A stretch of DNA of 61,894 bases from a virus. Positions 41,678 to 50,294 of the stretch are shown in pieces; the first letter of the stretch is position 1, and the number at the start of each line of letters is the position of its first letter. The position numbers and the translations under genes were made by a program. A model generated the notes under the pieces. It was not told the origin of the DNA. It did not search any database and was given only the letters and a program-made list of their open reading frames with translations. The stretch covers positions 1 to 61,894 of the IMG/VR virus record IMGVR_UViG_3300025102_000024. One strand, given 5' to 3'.

Positions 41678-42781
41678 TTATCCAGATGCTAATAATTCAA
41701 TTTCCTCTTCTGATTGTAGCACATCATCTAATTGTTTGCTATAGATTTGTGTACAAATCCAATTATAAGTTTTACGGATTCCATCTTCTAGTGATTGAGA
41801 ATAATCCCAACCAAGTTTTTCTCTAACAAGATCGTTGTTTGAGTTGCGTCCACGAACACCAAGAGGAGCATCAAGTATATGATTCTTCTCTACCTTTTTA
41901 CTTGCAACCTTTGCTGCTGTTTCAACTAACTGATTAATTGTAACCATCTCTTCTGATCCGATATTCACAGGTCCTAAGAAATCAGATTGCATTAATCTCC
42001 AAGTTGCTTCGACGCATTCATCAATGAACAGGAAGGAACGAGTTTGTAAACCATCTCCCCACACCTCGATAGATCCACCTTCCTGCGAGAGTTGAGCCAC
42101 TTTACGGCAGATTGCTGCTGGAGCCTTTTCTCTTCCTCCATCCCATGTTCCTTCTGGACCGAAAATGTTATGGTAACGAGCAACACGAACAGGTATACCG
42201 TAGTTACGATTATAAGTGAGATATAATCTTTCCGAGAAGAGTTTTTCCCATCCATATTCGGAGTCAGGGTTAGCAGGGTAAGCAGATTCTTCACGACAAT
42301 CAGGGTTAGCAGGGTCTAGTTGATTATGCTCTGGGTACATACACGCAGAACTTGAATAAAATATTTTTGTCTTATTTGATTCTTTATCTTTATTCCACTT
42401 CTTTTGTTCTTCTAAAAGGTTTAAATTAATGGAAGCAGAGTTGTGCATAATATCTGCATCATTCTCTCCTGTAAATATAAATCCTGCACCTCCCATATCA
42501 GCAGCAAACTGATATATCTCATCAAATGGTTCTAAAAACTTATCTACGATTTGTGAATAATAATTGCCTCTCTCACCACCATAACGAATGACTCTACGAA
42601 CAATTTCTACATCTCTTAGATCACCACAAATAAATTCGTTTGCTTCTGTCTTAGAAAACTCAGGGTATTTTAGATCTACACCTCTTACCCAATATCCTTC
42701 TTTACGCAGTCTCTTTACCATATGACTGCCAATAAATCCACCTGCACCAAGAACAAGTGCGGTTTTTTTGTACTCTCTCAT
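41678..42781 (-). CDS. gme: GDP-mannose 3,5-epimerase
   Basis: Predicted 367 aa, very similar in motif order to the plant enzyme: GAGGFIGS (residues 12-19), IYQFAADMGGAGFIFTG, SSACMYPEH with C147, Y176-GWE-K180 (SEYGWEKLFSERLY), GGREKAPAAICRKVA with K219, then WGDGLQTRSFLFIDEC and GVRGRNSNNDLVREKLGW. C147, Y176, K180 and K219 match the known catalytic positions of Arabidopsis GME (C145, Y174, K178, K217). The product would be GDP-L-galactose. It follows the phosphomannose isomerase and its own promoter. Confidence 0.88.
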   Translation of the reverse strand: MREYKKTALVLGAGGFIGSHMVKRLRKEGYWVRGVDLKYPEFSKTEANEFICGDLRDVEIVRRVIRYGGERGNYYSQIVDKFLEPFDEIYQFAADMGGAGFIFTGENDADIMHNSASINLNLLEEQKKWNKDKESNKTKIFYSSSACMYPEHNQLDPANPDCREESAYPANPDSEYGWEKLFSERLYLTYNRNYGIPVRVARYHNIFGPEGTWDGGREKAPAAICRKVAQLSQEGGSIEVWGDGLQTRSFLFIDECVEATWRLMQSDFLGPVNIGSEEMVTINQLVETAAKVASKKVEKNHILDAPLGVRGRNSNNDLVREKLGWDYSQSLEDGIRKTYNWICTQIYSKQLDDVLQSEEEIELLASG

Positions 42782-42806
42782 ATCCTATAGGAATAGTCGA
42801 TCAATT

Positions 42807-42840
42807 TATTTAGTATAAAAAATAAAGGGTTACTTGTCAA
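42807..42840 (-). promoter_or_regulatory. Combined early and late promoter before gme
   Basis: Minus strand: TTGACA (42835-42840), 17 bp, TATACT (42812-42817), running into CTAAATA (42807-42813). The -35 box lies in the loop of a GGGTT/AACCC terminator-like hairpin (42827-42843) that overlaps the stop of the isomerase gene and is followed by TTTATTTTTT. Confidence 0.75.
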
Positions 42841-43174
42841 CCCTTCCATAATCATCCTGTAATCTTACAATATCTTTCTCATCACACTTTCCCCTCTGCA
42901 CTTCAATAAAAGTAACACCATCTGGACTTGCTTCCATACGATGTACTTCCTTTTTTGCAATAAACATATCATCACCAGGATTCATAACGGAAATATCTTT
43001 ATTTACAATGCATTTACCAGAACCTTCTACCACTGTCCAATGCTCATCACGATGGTGATGATACTGAAGTGATAGTTTTGTATTTGGATTTAAATGTATC
43101 TTTTTAACCTTATAAGTTGCACCCTCATCAAGAGTGATGTACCAACCCCAAGGTCTAAATTCAAACTTTCTCAT
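42830..43174 (-). CDS. Type II phosphomannose isomerase (cupin)
   Basis: Predicted 114 aa, a single cupin. RPWGWYITLDEGATYKVKKI opens the family motif; LQYHHHRDEHWTVVEGSG carries the metal-binding histidines; MNPGDDMFIAKKEVHRMEA and VTFIEVQRG follow. It matches the C-terminal domain of bifunctional ManC/AlgA enzymes without the pyrophosphorylase half. It links fructose-6-phosphate to mannose-6-phosphate, so GDP-mannose would still need a host pyrophosphorylase. Confidence 0.9.
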   Translation of the reverse strand: MRKFEFRPWGWYITLDEGATYKVKKIHLNPNTKLSLQYHHHRDEHWTVVEGSGKCIVNKDISVMNPGDDMFIAKKEVHRMEASPDGVTFIEVQRGKCDEKDIVRLQDDYGRVDK

Positions 43175-43189
43175 TACGAAAGATTATAT

Positions 43190-43396
43190 TTAATGTTCTG
43201 TTTTGTAGTAAGATGTGTTATTTTCTAACCACTTTATAATTGATGCAACCTTACCTTCAAGTGACGCATCAGAAGTGCCTTCACTATGATCATGTACTAC
43301 TGCTTCAAGTGCTTTAAGTCTTGCTTCTACTTCAACATCATACTTAGACATTGATGCTCCACTTGAAGACTTACCTGCTGTTCCTTTGAATGCCAT
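43190..43396 (-). CDS. Conserved small cyanophage protein
   Basis: Predicted 68 aa: MAFKGTAGKSSSGASMSKYD, VEVEARLKALEAVVHDHSEG and SLEGKVASIIKWLENNTSYY. A Ser/Gly-rich head is followed by a coiled-coil-like helix. It is the type of small protein found in many T4-like cyanophages. Function unknown. It precedes the glycan cluster genes and may be in the same unit, with a late-type ATAAATA about 20 nt upstream of its start. Confidence 0.75.
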   Translation of the reverse strand: MAFKGTAGKSSSGASMSKYDVEVEARLKALEAVVHDHSEGTSDASLEGKVASIIKWLENNTSYYKTEH

Positions 43397-43415
43397 TTAA
43401 ATAATTAACTCTGAT

Positions 43416-43643
43416 TTATTTATCACACACATAACAAGGAACGCCAGCAGGATCTAACCACTTTGTATATTCAAAGTCATCAATGGCAGTTTTGAACTGC
43501 ATAAAGTTATCACAGAGGTACATATCTTTATACCCATTGTGATTATTCCACTTCTGAATACGATAGTCTGGTTGACCGTTCTCAAGTGGATCAGGCATTT
43601 TAACATACCTGTATGGATCATTCTGTACTAATACTTCAATCAT
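43416..43643 (-). CDS. Hypothetical protein, first gene of the glycan-cluster unit
   Basis: Predicted 75 aa: MIEVLVQNDPYRYVKMPDPL, YRIQKWNNHNGYKDMYLCDN and YTKWLDPAGVPCYVCDK. It is soluble, aromatic-rich and ends in a CxxC pair. No family recognised. A strong promoter lies 22 nt upstream and an AGGAG ribosome site just before the ATG, so it is the first gene transcribed from that promoter. Confidence 0.7.
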   Translation of the reverse strand: MIEVLVQNDPYRYVKMPDPLENGQPDYRIQKWNNHNGYKDMYLCDNFMQFKTAIDDFEYTKWLDPAGVPCYVCDK

Positions 43644-43664
43644 AATAATATGTCTTACTCCTCT

Positions 43665-43693
43665 ATTATAAACGATGTATGCCCTTGAGTCAA
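43665..43693 (-). promoter_or_regulatory. Sigma70-type promoter of the glycan-cluster unit
   Basis: Minus strand: TTGACT (43688-43693), 17 bp, TATAAT (43665-43670). It would drive the 75-aa gene and probably the glycan cluster beyond it, from early in infection. Confidence 0.82.
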
Positions 43694-43713
43694 GTGTGCC
43701 AGTTAAAAAAGTG

Positions 43714-43959
43714 TCAAGGTCTGACTACGATATCTCCATCATCATCTTCATCATCTACATCCTCAAGTTTGAATACCATCAATTCTTCTCCGTATCCAAC
43801 CCCTTCCATCTCAGGGTGAGGTGCAGGTATTCTTGTTTTTGTTATTGGTTTATTTAAATCTGATATCGTGGTTGTCATCATTTTCCACATAAAAGCAAAG
43901 GTTGCTCCGAATATTGCAACAAAGCATACCAAAAATATTAATACTGTCACATCAGTCAT
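43714..43959 (-). CDS. Small single-span membrane protein with a PHPEM motif
   Basis: Predicted 81 aa: one span (VTVLIFLVCFVAIFGATFAF), then TRIPAPHPEMEGVGYGEE, LMVFKLEDVDDEDDDGD and a short basic end. It is a distant paralogue of the protein at 390-620 (IPRPHPEM, then VAFRFENN, acidic tail). Conserved motif, acidic tail and single span in two separate loci suggest a common partner at the membrane. Function unknown. Confidence 0.75.
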   Translation of the reverse strand: MTDVTVLIFLVCFVAIFGATFAFMWKMMTTTISDLNKPITKTRIPAPHPEMEGVGYGEELMVFKLEDVDDEDDDGDIVVRP

Positions 43960-44342
43960 TATCGTTGAAATAGTTTTTGAATTGGAACCTGTTTGATTTT
44001 ATCTATAACATCAACCTCAACACGATCAACAATCCTTTCTAATATATTAACATCTAAATCCATAAATGGTGGAATAACACCCAACACTCTTAACAAACCA
44101 TCAACAAATAAGGCAAGTGTGGTAAATCCAAGAATCATACTCAAGACAGTCGCATCACGATTATGCTTTGCCATTGATGCTTCATCAATCTTTCGTGCTT
44201 CGTCAACTGCTTCTTTGACTGCAGCAGAAATTAGAATATCAACCTCTTCTTTCGTATAGGCAATGTCTTTAATTTTTTCTTCTGTCGAATTTCTAGGACT
44301 TGCTACAGTCGTGATAGGGAATTCTCTGATTAGATTTATCAT
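43959..44342 (-). CDS. Small membrane protein
   Basis: Predicted 127 aa. A polar, Glu/Lys-rich N-terminal helix (EEKIKDIAYTKEEVDILISA) is followed by one or two spans (ATVLSMILGFTTLALFVDGL and LRVLGVIPPF) and a basic/acidic end (ILERIVDRVEVDVIDKIKQV). Not recognised. It is adjacent to the PHPEM membrane gene, sharing the stop/start junction. A possible extended -10 (TGATATAAT) lies upstream. Confidence 0.68.
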   Translation of the reverse strand: MINLIREFPITTVASPRNSTEEKIKDIAYTKEEVDILISAAVKEAVDEARKIDEASMAKHNRDATVLSMILGFTTLALFVDGLLRVLGVIPPFMDLDVNILERIVDRVEVDVIDKIKQVPIQKLFQR

Positions 44343-44369
44343 ATTGATTGCTTTTTAATATGTATTATA

Positions 44370-44525
44370 TCACATCATTTCATAGTTGTGACTGGTTGCT
44401 TTTGTTCCGTTATTAATTTGTTTCTTTTCTTCTAGTTCTTGTATCTTTTGTATCATTTGATGACTCTTTTTTATAGAGTCAAGTTTCTTTTGAACCTCTT
44501 CAAGTTCTTTTTGGATATTATCCAT
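44370..44525 (-). CDS. Small coiled-coil protein
   Basis: Predicted 51 aa with strong heptad character (MDNIQKELEEVQKKLDSIKK, SHQMIQKIQELEEKKQIN). No membrane span. A GGGAG ribosome-site-like sequence lies about 17 nt upstream, somewhat far. Small coiled coils are common in phage accessory regions. Function unknown. Confidence 0.55.
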   Translation of the reverse strand: MDNIQKELEEVQKKLDSIKKSHQMIQKIQELEEKKQINNGTKATSHNYEMM

Positions 44526-44615
44526 TATGGTGGTAAAATGCTCCCTTATAATCTCCTTGCCTAAAGCTACACGACAAGTTCTGATCTAAGTAATTATATT
44601 TAGGAAGATTGAAAA

Positions 44616-45530
44616 TTACTCAACAGGATGTATTAAGTAACCTGACCATTTAGTGGTAGAAAAAATATTAGGATTTCTGTTACTACTCATCCAAGCCTGT
44701 ACATAATCAGAGGTGCCATTACAAAAGACAATTTGAGAAAGTTGAGTGAAATAATAGTTACCATAGTTTGTAGAATATCCATCTGCATATTGACTAACTG
44801 CAGTGCCATTTAGTTTGAAGGCAAAACTCTGTTCAATACTACTTCCATTCATATCCGTACCAAACTGACCTGATAAATGGAATTGATAATGTCCTTTGAC
44901 TTGTGGTGTGAATCTGTGATTACTATTATTATACCATCCACACGAATCAAAACAATGAATATTGTCTGTTGTTACAGCTGGAATAATACCTTCTGTAGCA
45001 TTACTTGCTACCTCGGCTTGAAAGGCACCTAATAAACTCATACCACCTCTGTTTCCAGAGTAATATGATGTCATTATACCGATATTATTGACTCTCCATC
45101 TTTCTGAACCTTCAGTTGTAATTCTTATACTACCATCAGATCCCGTATCAACAGTTTCAACTTGTGTATTACCTTCAAATATTTTGTCTGCTGCTATTCC
45201 AGTTAAGTTAGCACCACTACCACTAAATGATGTTGCAGTTACAATACCACTTGCATTACCTAATTTTATATTACTTCCTACATTTAAATCATTCCCTACT
45301 ACATTTACACCTGCTCTTGCTGTAACGACACCAACTGAATCTATATTCGTTACGTCTTCATATGTTAATGTACCACCAACACCAATGTTTCCAGTGACTG
45401 TTAAATCACCAGTTATATTTTGACTCGTTGTTGTAGCAGTAACTACACCAGAAACAGTGATGCCATCAGGAAAATTAGGCGCACCATTTGCATTCTGGTT
45501 AGTTATTGTATTTGCTCTAATTCTCGACAT
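44616..45530 (-). CDS. Modular fibre protein with a C1q/TNF-like head
   Basis: Predicted 304 aa. The N-terminal module MSRIRANTITNQNANGAPNF is followed by shaft segments (TLTYEDVTNIDSVGVVTARA, GIVTATSFSGSGANLTGI). From about residue 165 a C1q-like head contains IHCFDSCGWYNNSNHRFTPQ, VKGHYQFHLSGQ and QIVFCNGTSDYVQAWM. The N-terminal module RIRxxTITNxxANGAPNF is also seen inside two larger proteins of the array. Confidence 0.8.
   Translation of the reverse strand: MSRIRANTITNQNANGAPNFPDGITVSGVVTATTTSQNITGDLTVTGNIGVGGTLTYEDVTNIDSVGVVTARAGVNVVGNDLNVGSNIKLGNASGIVTATSFSGSGANLTGIAADKIFEGNTQVETVDTGSDGSIRITTEGSERWRVNNIGIMTSYYSGNRGGMSLLGAFQAEVASNATEGIIPAVTTDNIHCFDSCGWYNNSNHRFTPQVKGHYQFHLSGQFGTDMNGSSIEQSFAFKLNGTAVSQYADGYSTNYGNYYFTQLSQIVFCNGTSDYVQAWMSSNRNPNIFSTTKWSGYLIHPVE
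45334..45379. repeat. 46-bp exact dispersed repeat, copy 1
   Basis: An identical 46-bp stretch occurs at 45334-45379, 52082-52127 and 56548-56593, in three different fibre genes. It encodes the TLTYEDVTNIDSVGV segment (read on the minus strand). Confidence 0.85.
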
Positions 45531-45547
45531 TTTTTTATATTTTTAGT

Positions 45548-45555
45548 TATTTATA
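45548..45555 (-). promoter_or_regulatory. T4-type late promoter motif TATAAATA with conserved flank
   Basis: Perfect on the minus strand, followed by ACTAAAAATATA; 17 nt before the ATG at 45530. Confidence 0.7.
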
Positions 45556-45577
45556 GACGAATGTAATTAATATTTAG

Positions 45578-47119
45578 TTACTTGATTCCATAAAGTTTTA
45601 CCACACCACCAGTAAAAGCAGTAGAACCAGAAAGTTGCAAAGAAGTTATTGCTGATGTGCTTTTATACTGTCCATGTGTCATAATGAATAAAGGATGACC
45701 ACTATAAGAAGGATCATCACCAACAGAAAACATTTCAAAAAGTTTTCTTGCACCACTATTAACATCAAACAAAGTAAAACGATGAACATTTTGTGAGTTT
45801 GGCCAACCTGCAAAACCTACACCATTAAAGTAGAAAGATGTAGCGTCACGATCACCTGTTGAATTTATTCCTTCATTTCCCTGTTGGTAAGTTCTATGCC
45901 ACGGATAATTTGTACCACTATCAGAATTAAATCTTAAATAGCAATCACCAAGAGCAGAAGCACCAACTAACCCCGTGACTGTTCCGTATAAATGTTGATA
46001 ACTCGATAAGCTTAAACTTATAGATGTAGAGTTATTGGTAATTGTCGTAGTGTTTAATAATGTAAAACCACCAGAACTAGGAGTTGCCCACTGCACTGCT
46101 GAACCAGAACCTTGACTTGTTAATACCTGACCTGATGTTCCATAGTTTGCACCAGCAATTCCAATTTGACCTGCACTTCCGATACGAAGTCTTTCTGAAC
46201 CATCAATCGCAAAATTTATTAATGATCCATTTACTGTACCATCAACGTCAGCTTGAAAAGCTAAACTTCCATATCTTCCAACTACATTAGCTATTCCACC
46301 ATCTTTAATTGATATTCTTGTAGCTGCGTCACTACCAGTACCAGACAAATTAAGTATGCTATCTGGAGTTGCAGTTCCAATACCAATTCCAGTTCCCGTT
46401 CCACTAATTAAAGTATTAGCACCTGTTGCTCCTATTCTTATACCACTTCTCGCTGTAACGACTCCTACTGAATCTATATTCGTTACGTCCTCATATGTTA
46501 GGACACCACCAACTCCTAGATTTCCTGTAATGGTTCCACTCGCAGCACTAATAGCACCTGAAAATGTTCCAGCAGTTCCCGTTAAACCATTTGGAAAGTT
46601 TGGTGCTCCGTTTGCACCTGCGTTTGTAATTGTACCTGCACGAATGCGACCACCAGTTGCAGCACTTGCAGTTGAAGTGCTTGTGCGAATACCTAAAACA
46701 TCAGGTATGAAAGTATCTCCGTCCGCAACTATGAAATCTGCGTCATCCTTTACAACAAGATCTTGATAATGAGTGTAAGATGCAACTGCTGAATCAGGAT
46801 GATTAACAGTAACAGTTGAACCAATACTTAATTCTTGATTAACATAGTAAATTTTATTTAATTCACTTGTATCATTATCACTTAATGGTGTTCCAATACC
46901 AGAACTTGATACTCCCTCTAAACCTGAACCATCACCAAAGAATGCAGATGCAGTTACAATTCCCGTGAATGTCGCATCACCATGTTTTCTGATTGTTACA
47001 CCAATACCAGTATTACTTCCAATATCAATACCAGTTGAATGCAGTAAAGAATCACCAATCAGTATCGAAGATCCTGGTTCTGTTCCTATTCCTGCTGGTG
47101 CGACTTTAGTGAATGACAT
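45578..47119 (-). CDS. Chimeric modular fibre protein
   Basis: Predicted 513 aa. The first ~150 aa are a protein-like block (MSFTKVAPAGIGTEPGSSIL to FIPDVLGIRT). Then an internal copy of the fibre N-terminal module appears (GRIRAGTITNAGANGAPNFP, NGLTG), followed by a shaft (VLTYEDVTNIDSVGVVTARS) and a C-terminal domain ending VVKLYGIK, of the same type as the 230-aa protein at 2872. An internal N-terminal module suggests a fusion of two fibre genes. Confidence 0.8.
   Translation of the reverse strand: MSFTKVAPAGIGTEPGSSILIGDSLLHSTGIDIGSNTGIGVTIRKHGDATFTGIVTASAFFGDGSGLEGVSSSGIGTPLSDNDTSELNKIYYVNQELSIGSTVTVNHPDSAVASYTHYQDLVVKDDADFIVADGDTFIPDVLGIRTSTSTASAATGGRIRAGTITNAGANGAPNFPNGLTGTAGTFSGAISAASGTITGNLGVGGVLTYEDVTNIDSVGVVTARSGIRIGATGANTLISGTGTGIGIGTATPDSILNLSGTGSDAATRISIKDGGIANVVGRYGSLAFQADVDGTVNGSLINFAIDGSERLRIGSAGQIGIAGANYGTSGQVLTSQGSGSAVQWATPSSGGFTLLNTTTITNNSTSISLSLSSYQHLYGTVTGLVGASALGDCYLRFNSDSGTNYPWHRTYQQGNEGINSTGDRDATSFYFNGVGFAGWPNSQNVHRFTLFDVNSGARKLFEMFSVGDDPSYSGHPLFIMTHGQYKSTSAITSLQLSGSTAFTGGVVKLYGIK
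46563..46616. repeat. 54-bp exact dispersed repeat, copy 1
   Basis: Identical to 52145-52198. It encodes the ANGAPNFPNGLTGTAGTF segment in the two chimeric fibre genes at 45578 and 50962. Confidence 0.88.
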
Positions 47120-47135
47120 ATTACTTTTTAATTAT

Positions 47136-50100
47136 TTATTCTGCGTTAGTCTCTGTCTGATATGCAGTGCTACCTGATTGATCTGCAAATGCCATGTAAA
47201 TATGTGTATTTGATCTATTTGTTTGAGTAGAGGCACTTGTTTCTCCCTCTCTTACTTTAAAACCATCTGATAAAATATCAATACAAGGTTTAGATCCAAA
47301 CTGTCCAAAATCATTGTTAGCATATGACTCAACTTGAGCGTCATCCGAAAATAATACTTCAGCAGAAGCACTTTTATTAAAGGTAGTTCTTGTTGAGTCA
47401 ACAATACACCAGTGTCTGTTGGAAGCATTGTCAGCATTTTTCATCATAATAAATGCAGGTTTAAATCCGAGATGAACATATATTCCATCAGCGTTTTGAT
47501 TTCCTTCATAACTTCCAAATTTTGAATAACCAGGAATTTCCGTCCAACAATAAGCGATATAAGTATCACCACTTCCATTAACACTAGCATGATTTCCTAG
47601 TGAATATACAGATGATGTTGGAGCAGTGTTTGGATATACATCACTATTTGTTGTCTGTGCTTGAGTTGCATTAAGTTTTAGAAATTTCCCTCCGTCTATT
47701 TCTGAATGATAAACTTTCCAATCCTCTGTACCAGTTCTTCTCTTAGTTATAATACACTTAGGAACTTTACCTAATCCATGACCAATAGTTCCAGCACTAC
47801 CAGTGCCACTATAGGAAACGATACTGAATCCAGCCTCTTCATTTACAGATACTGATGTTGTAATAGTTCCATCGTTATTTGTGACTGCTGCACCACCTGC
47901 TTTCCAACACCATGCAAGATAATTATAACTTTGATTCCACCATTCATTACTACTACCACCACCATATTGCCAAGTAAATCCACCCTCATCAAAAGAAGCG
48001 AGGTATCCACCATTTGTATTATTCTCAACAAAATTTTGATCCGAATTTAATCTTTTACTAGGTCCTCTAACTGAGTCCATCCATACATGATGATATCCAT
48101 AATTTCTTGTTTTAGTCCAAACTAAATCAGGTTTAAATTCTAATCCAGATATTTTTCTATTTGAAGAAGAAGAATTACCAGTCCACAGTACAGTACCAAA
48201 ATGTTTTTGTGGTCTTATAATTGATGGAGTAGCACCTACAGGTATATTATTTGAACTAATTTTTTTATAACCAGCTGGTTGTGTATATGTAAAAGGTATT
48301 TGTCCAAAATTAATTTGTGCGTTCATCCAATCGCCACTAGTAGAGAATATAAATGGTGCATAAGTTGTTGTGCTGGCATTAGGTATGGAAGTGTCAGTAA
48401 AAATTGTTACGTTTTTATATTTTCCAATCAGTATTCTATTATCAACATCAAGAAGAAAAGACATCACACCAGCTCCTTCATTTGTTCTACTTGCACCACC
48501 AGTTTGATTGAAAAGTTTATGATAGTGAGAACCAAAATTAGTTTTATTTGTTTGTCCTGCGATTTCACCACCACCCTGATCAAAATCTGAAGTTATTCCT
48601 GAATACAATGCATAAGTTCCACCTGAATTATTAACTTCCCAATACCATTTACCTGATTGAATACCATCTGGTCCGAAACGAACATTTACTTTTTGTAATT
48701 TATAATTACCACCAGATAAATCTAAGTTACCATTTGATAAATCTCCAGATCGTCTACCATTTCCTTCTAAGGGATTAAGAGTAGGAAAATTATTTGTTGG
48801 AACATCTGACAAAACATCACTTGATGTAAAATTATTTGGTGCAAAAGTATTTCCCTGACCTGAAGTATCATCACCTACAGTTCCTGAATATGAAGCAGAA
48901 TATCTTGGAGTGTTACTAATTCTCAGTTCATCCATATAACCTTCAAAGAAGTTTCGATGAGTGCTTCCATAATAATGTTGAGAACCAATCTTAAGTGGTC
49001 CAACTGTACCACTATTAGTGTTATTTGCACCTTCTGATGCCCGATAAAGCACTTGTCCATCGGCACCCACCATCATCGTTCCATCTGCATTTCTCTGAAC
49101 AAACATATGAATCCATTGATTCAAAGGCCAAGATTGAGATGGACTATCACCACTCGAACCAGATTTTCCTCCACCACCTGCATTTCCTTGTATGGCAGTA
49201 TAAGGACTTGGTTGATTACCACCAAATGCAATATATGAACCATTCGCCGCAGGTTGAATATTAACTCCCAAATACTGTTGGTTTGAACTAGATGAGAACA
49301 TCCAACTATAATCTCTAGCAGTTATCCATATCCATCCTTCGTAAGTTTTGTTTGAAGACGCTGTTAATTCACTATACAGAGTACCATTACCACCAACAGT
49401 CAAACTATCATCACTACCGTCAAAAATAATTGAAGAAGTACCAAACTTTGATTGTGCTGTTGAATGTGATATTCCACCTGTTCCACTTACAGAATAACCA
49501 TTACTTGAACTATCTGTAAATGTGGTAGAACCATTTGATTCATTGTTGTTTATGAGTAATGCAGTATCTGAGTCAGTAGTAAACGATGCGGTTGGTACAG
49601 TATATGATCCATCAGTAGAAGTACTTTTAAATTCTAAATGAAATCCGTTTGTATTATAAGATCCTTCATATTTTTTTGGTCTCCATATCCCTGTCTGAAA
49701 ATCAGTATATCCAAAACTTGATGGTGTAAGTTGTAATCCATCAACAAAGTTGATTTCTGCCATATAACCATCAAAAGGTCCACTAATTGAATTAGCTGCT
49801 AATCCAATTCTTGTTGTTGATGCTTGATTAAATCCTGTATCAAAATTTTGAGATGGATTATTGCTAGTTGAAAATGAAGTTTCTTGAACTCCATTTACAT
49901 AAATTTTTATTCTATTATCAGCTGTACTATCTGTAGTATCAACTGCAGTTACAATATGATACCAAGCAGATGTGTCTCTAAAAAGTCTGTTAGTTACTTT
50001 AAAACTAGTACCCCAACCAATACATCTAAATGCATCGTTAATAAAATCTAACTCAAAATTACCTGCATCAGAATTACCAGAATGACAAGCTATTAATCTT

Positions 50101-50285
50101 GCAGCTACTAAATTTGTTCTTTTTACCCATAATGAAATAGTAAAAGTTTTTCTATTACCAGCACTACTAGGTGTTCTATCTAGATAAGCTGTATCAGCAC
50201 GATTAAATCTTAAACTATTCTTTATTACTGATCCACCTAATACACTATCATCAGTTATGATATGTGGTATGAATGCTCTTCCCAT
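47136..50285 (-). CDS. Large fibre with LamG-like lectin domains and a SPRY-like domain
   Basis: Predicted 1049 aa. It starts MGRAFIPHIITDDSVLGGSV rather than with the common module. LamG-like (concanavalin A-like) domains are seen at about residues 35-210 (FTISLWVKRTNL, IKIYVNGVQETSF) and 225-470 (GISHSTAQSKFGTSSI, TYEGWIWITARDYSWMF, YMDELRISNTPRYS). A SPRY-like domain follows at about 545-680 (SGKWYWEVNNSGGTYALYSG, QINFGQIPFTYTQPAGYK). The C-terminal part repeats GSAGTIGHGLGKVPKCIITK and MAFADQSG elements. It is probably a long receptor-binding or capsid fibre for host glycans. Confidence 0.85.
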   Translation of the reverse strand: MGRAFIPHIITDDSVLGGSVIKNSLRFNRADTAYLDRTPSSAGNRKTFTISLWVKRTNLVAARLIACHSGNSDAGNFELDFINDAFRCIGWGTSFKVTNRLFRDTSAWYHIVTAVDTTDSTADNRIKIYVNGVQETSFSTSNNPSQNFDTGFNQASTTRIGLAANSISGPFDGYMAEINFVDGLQLTPSSFGYTDFQTGIWRPKKYEGSYNTNGFHLEFKSTSTDGSYTVPTASFTTDSDTALLINNNESNGSTTFTDSSSNGYSVSGTGGISHSTAQSKFGTSSIIFDGSDDSLTVGGNGTLYSELTASSNKTYEGWIWITARDYSWMFSSSSNQQYLGVNIQPAANGSYIAFGGNQPSPYTAIQGNAGGGGKSGSSGDSPSQSWPLNQWIHMFVQRNADGTMMVGADGQVLYRASEGANNTNSGTVGPLKIGSQHYYGSTHRNFFEGYMDELRISNTPRYSASYSGTVGDDTSGQGNTFAPNNFTSSDVLSDVPTNNFPTLNPLEGNGRRSGDLSNGNLDLSGGNYKLQKVNVRFGPDGIQSGKWYWEVNNSGGTYALYSGITSDFDQGGGEIAGQTNKTNFGSHYHKLFNQTGGASRTNEGAGVMSFLLDVDNRILIGKYKNVTIFTDTSIPNASTTTYAPFIFSTSGDWMNAQINFGQIPFTYTQPAGYKKISSNNIPVGATPSIIRPQKHFGTVLWTGNSSSSNRKISGLEFKPDLVWTKTRNYGYHHVWMDSVRGPSKRLNSDQNFVENNTNGGYLASFDEGGFTWQYGGGSSNEWWNQSYNYLAWCWKAGGAAVTNNDGTITTSVSVNEEAGFSIVSYSGTGSAGTIGHGLGKVPKCIITKRRTGTEDWKVYHSEIDGGKFLKLNATQAQTTNSDVYPNTAPTSSVYSLGNHASVNGSGDTYIAYCWTEIPGYSKFGSYEGNQNADGIYVHLGFKPAFIMMKNADNASNRHWCIVDSTRTTFNKSASAEVLFSDDAQVESYANNDFGQFGSKPCIDILSDGFKVREGETSASTQTNRSNTHIYMAFADQSGSTAYQTETNAE

Positions 50286-50294
50286 TATCTAACC

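Noticed and set aside
44345-44365. Extended -10 (TGATATAAT) on the minus strand before the gene at 44342
   Set aside because: No acceptable -35 box at the right distance; kept only as a remark in the gene entry.
48279-49264. Plus-strand frames opposite the LamG/SPRY fibre gene
   Set aside because: Antisense shadows with low-complexity composition; the minus-strand gene is continuous and domain-rich.
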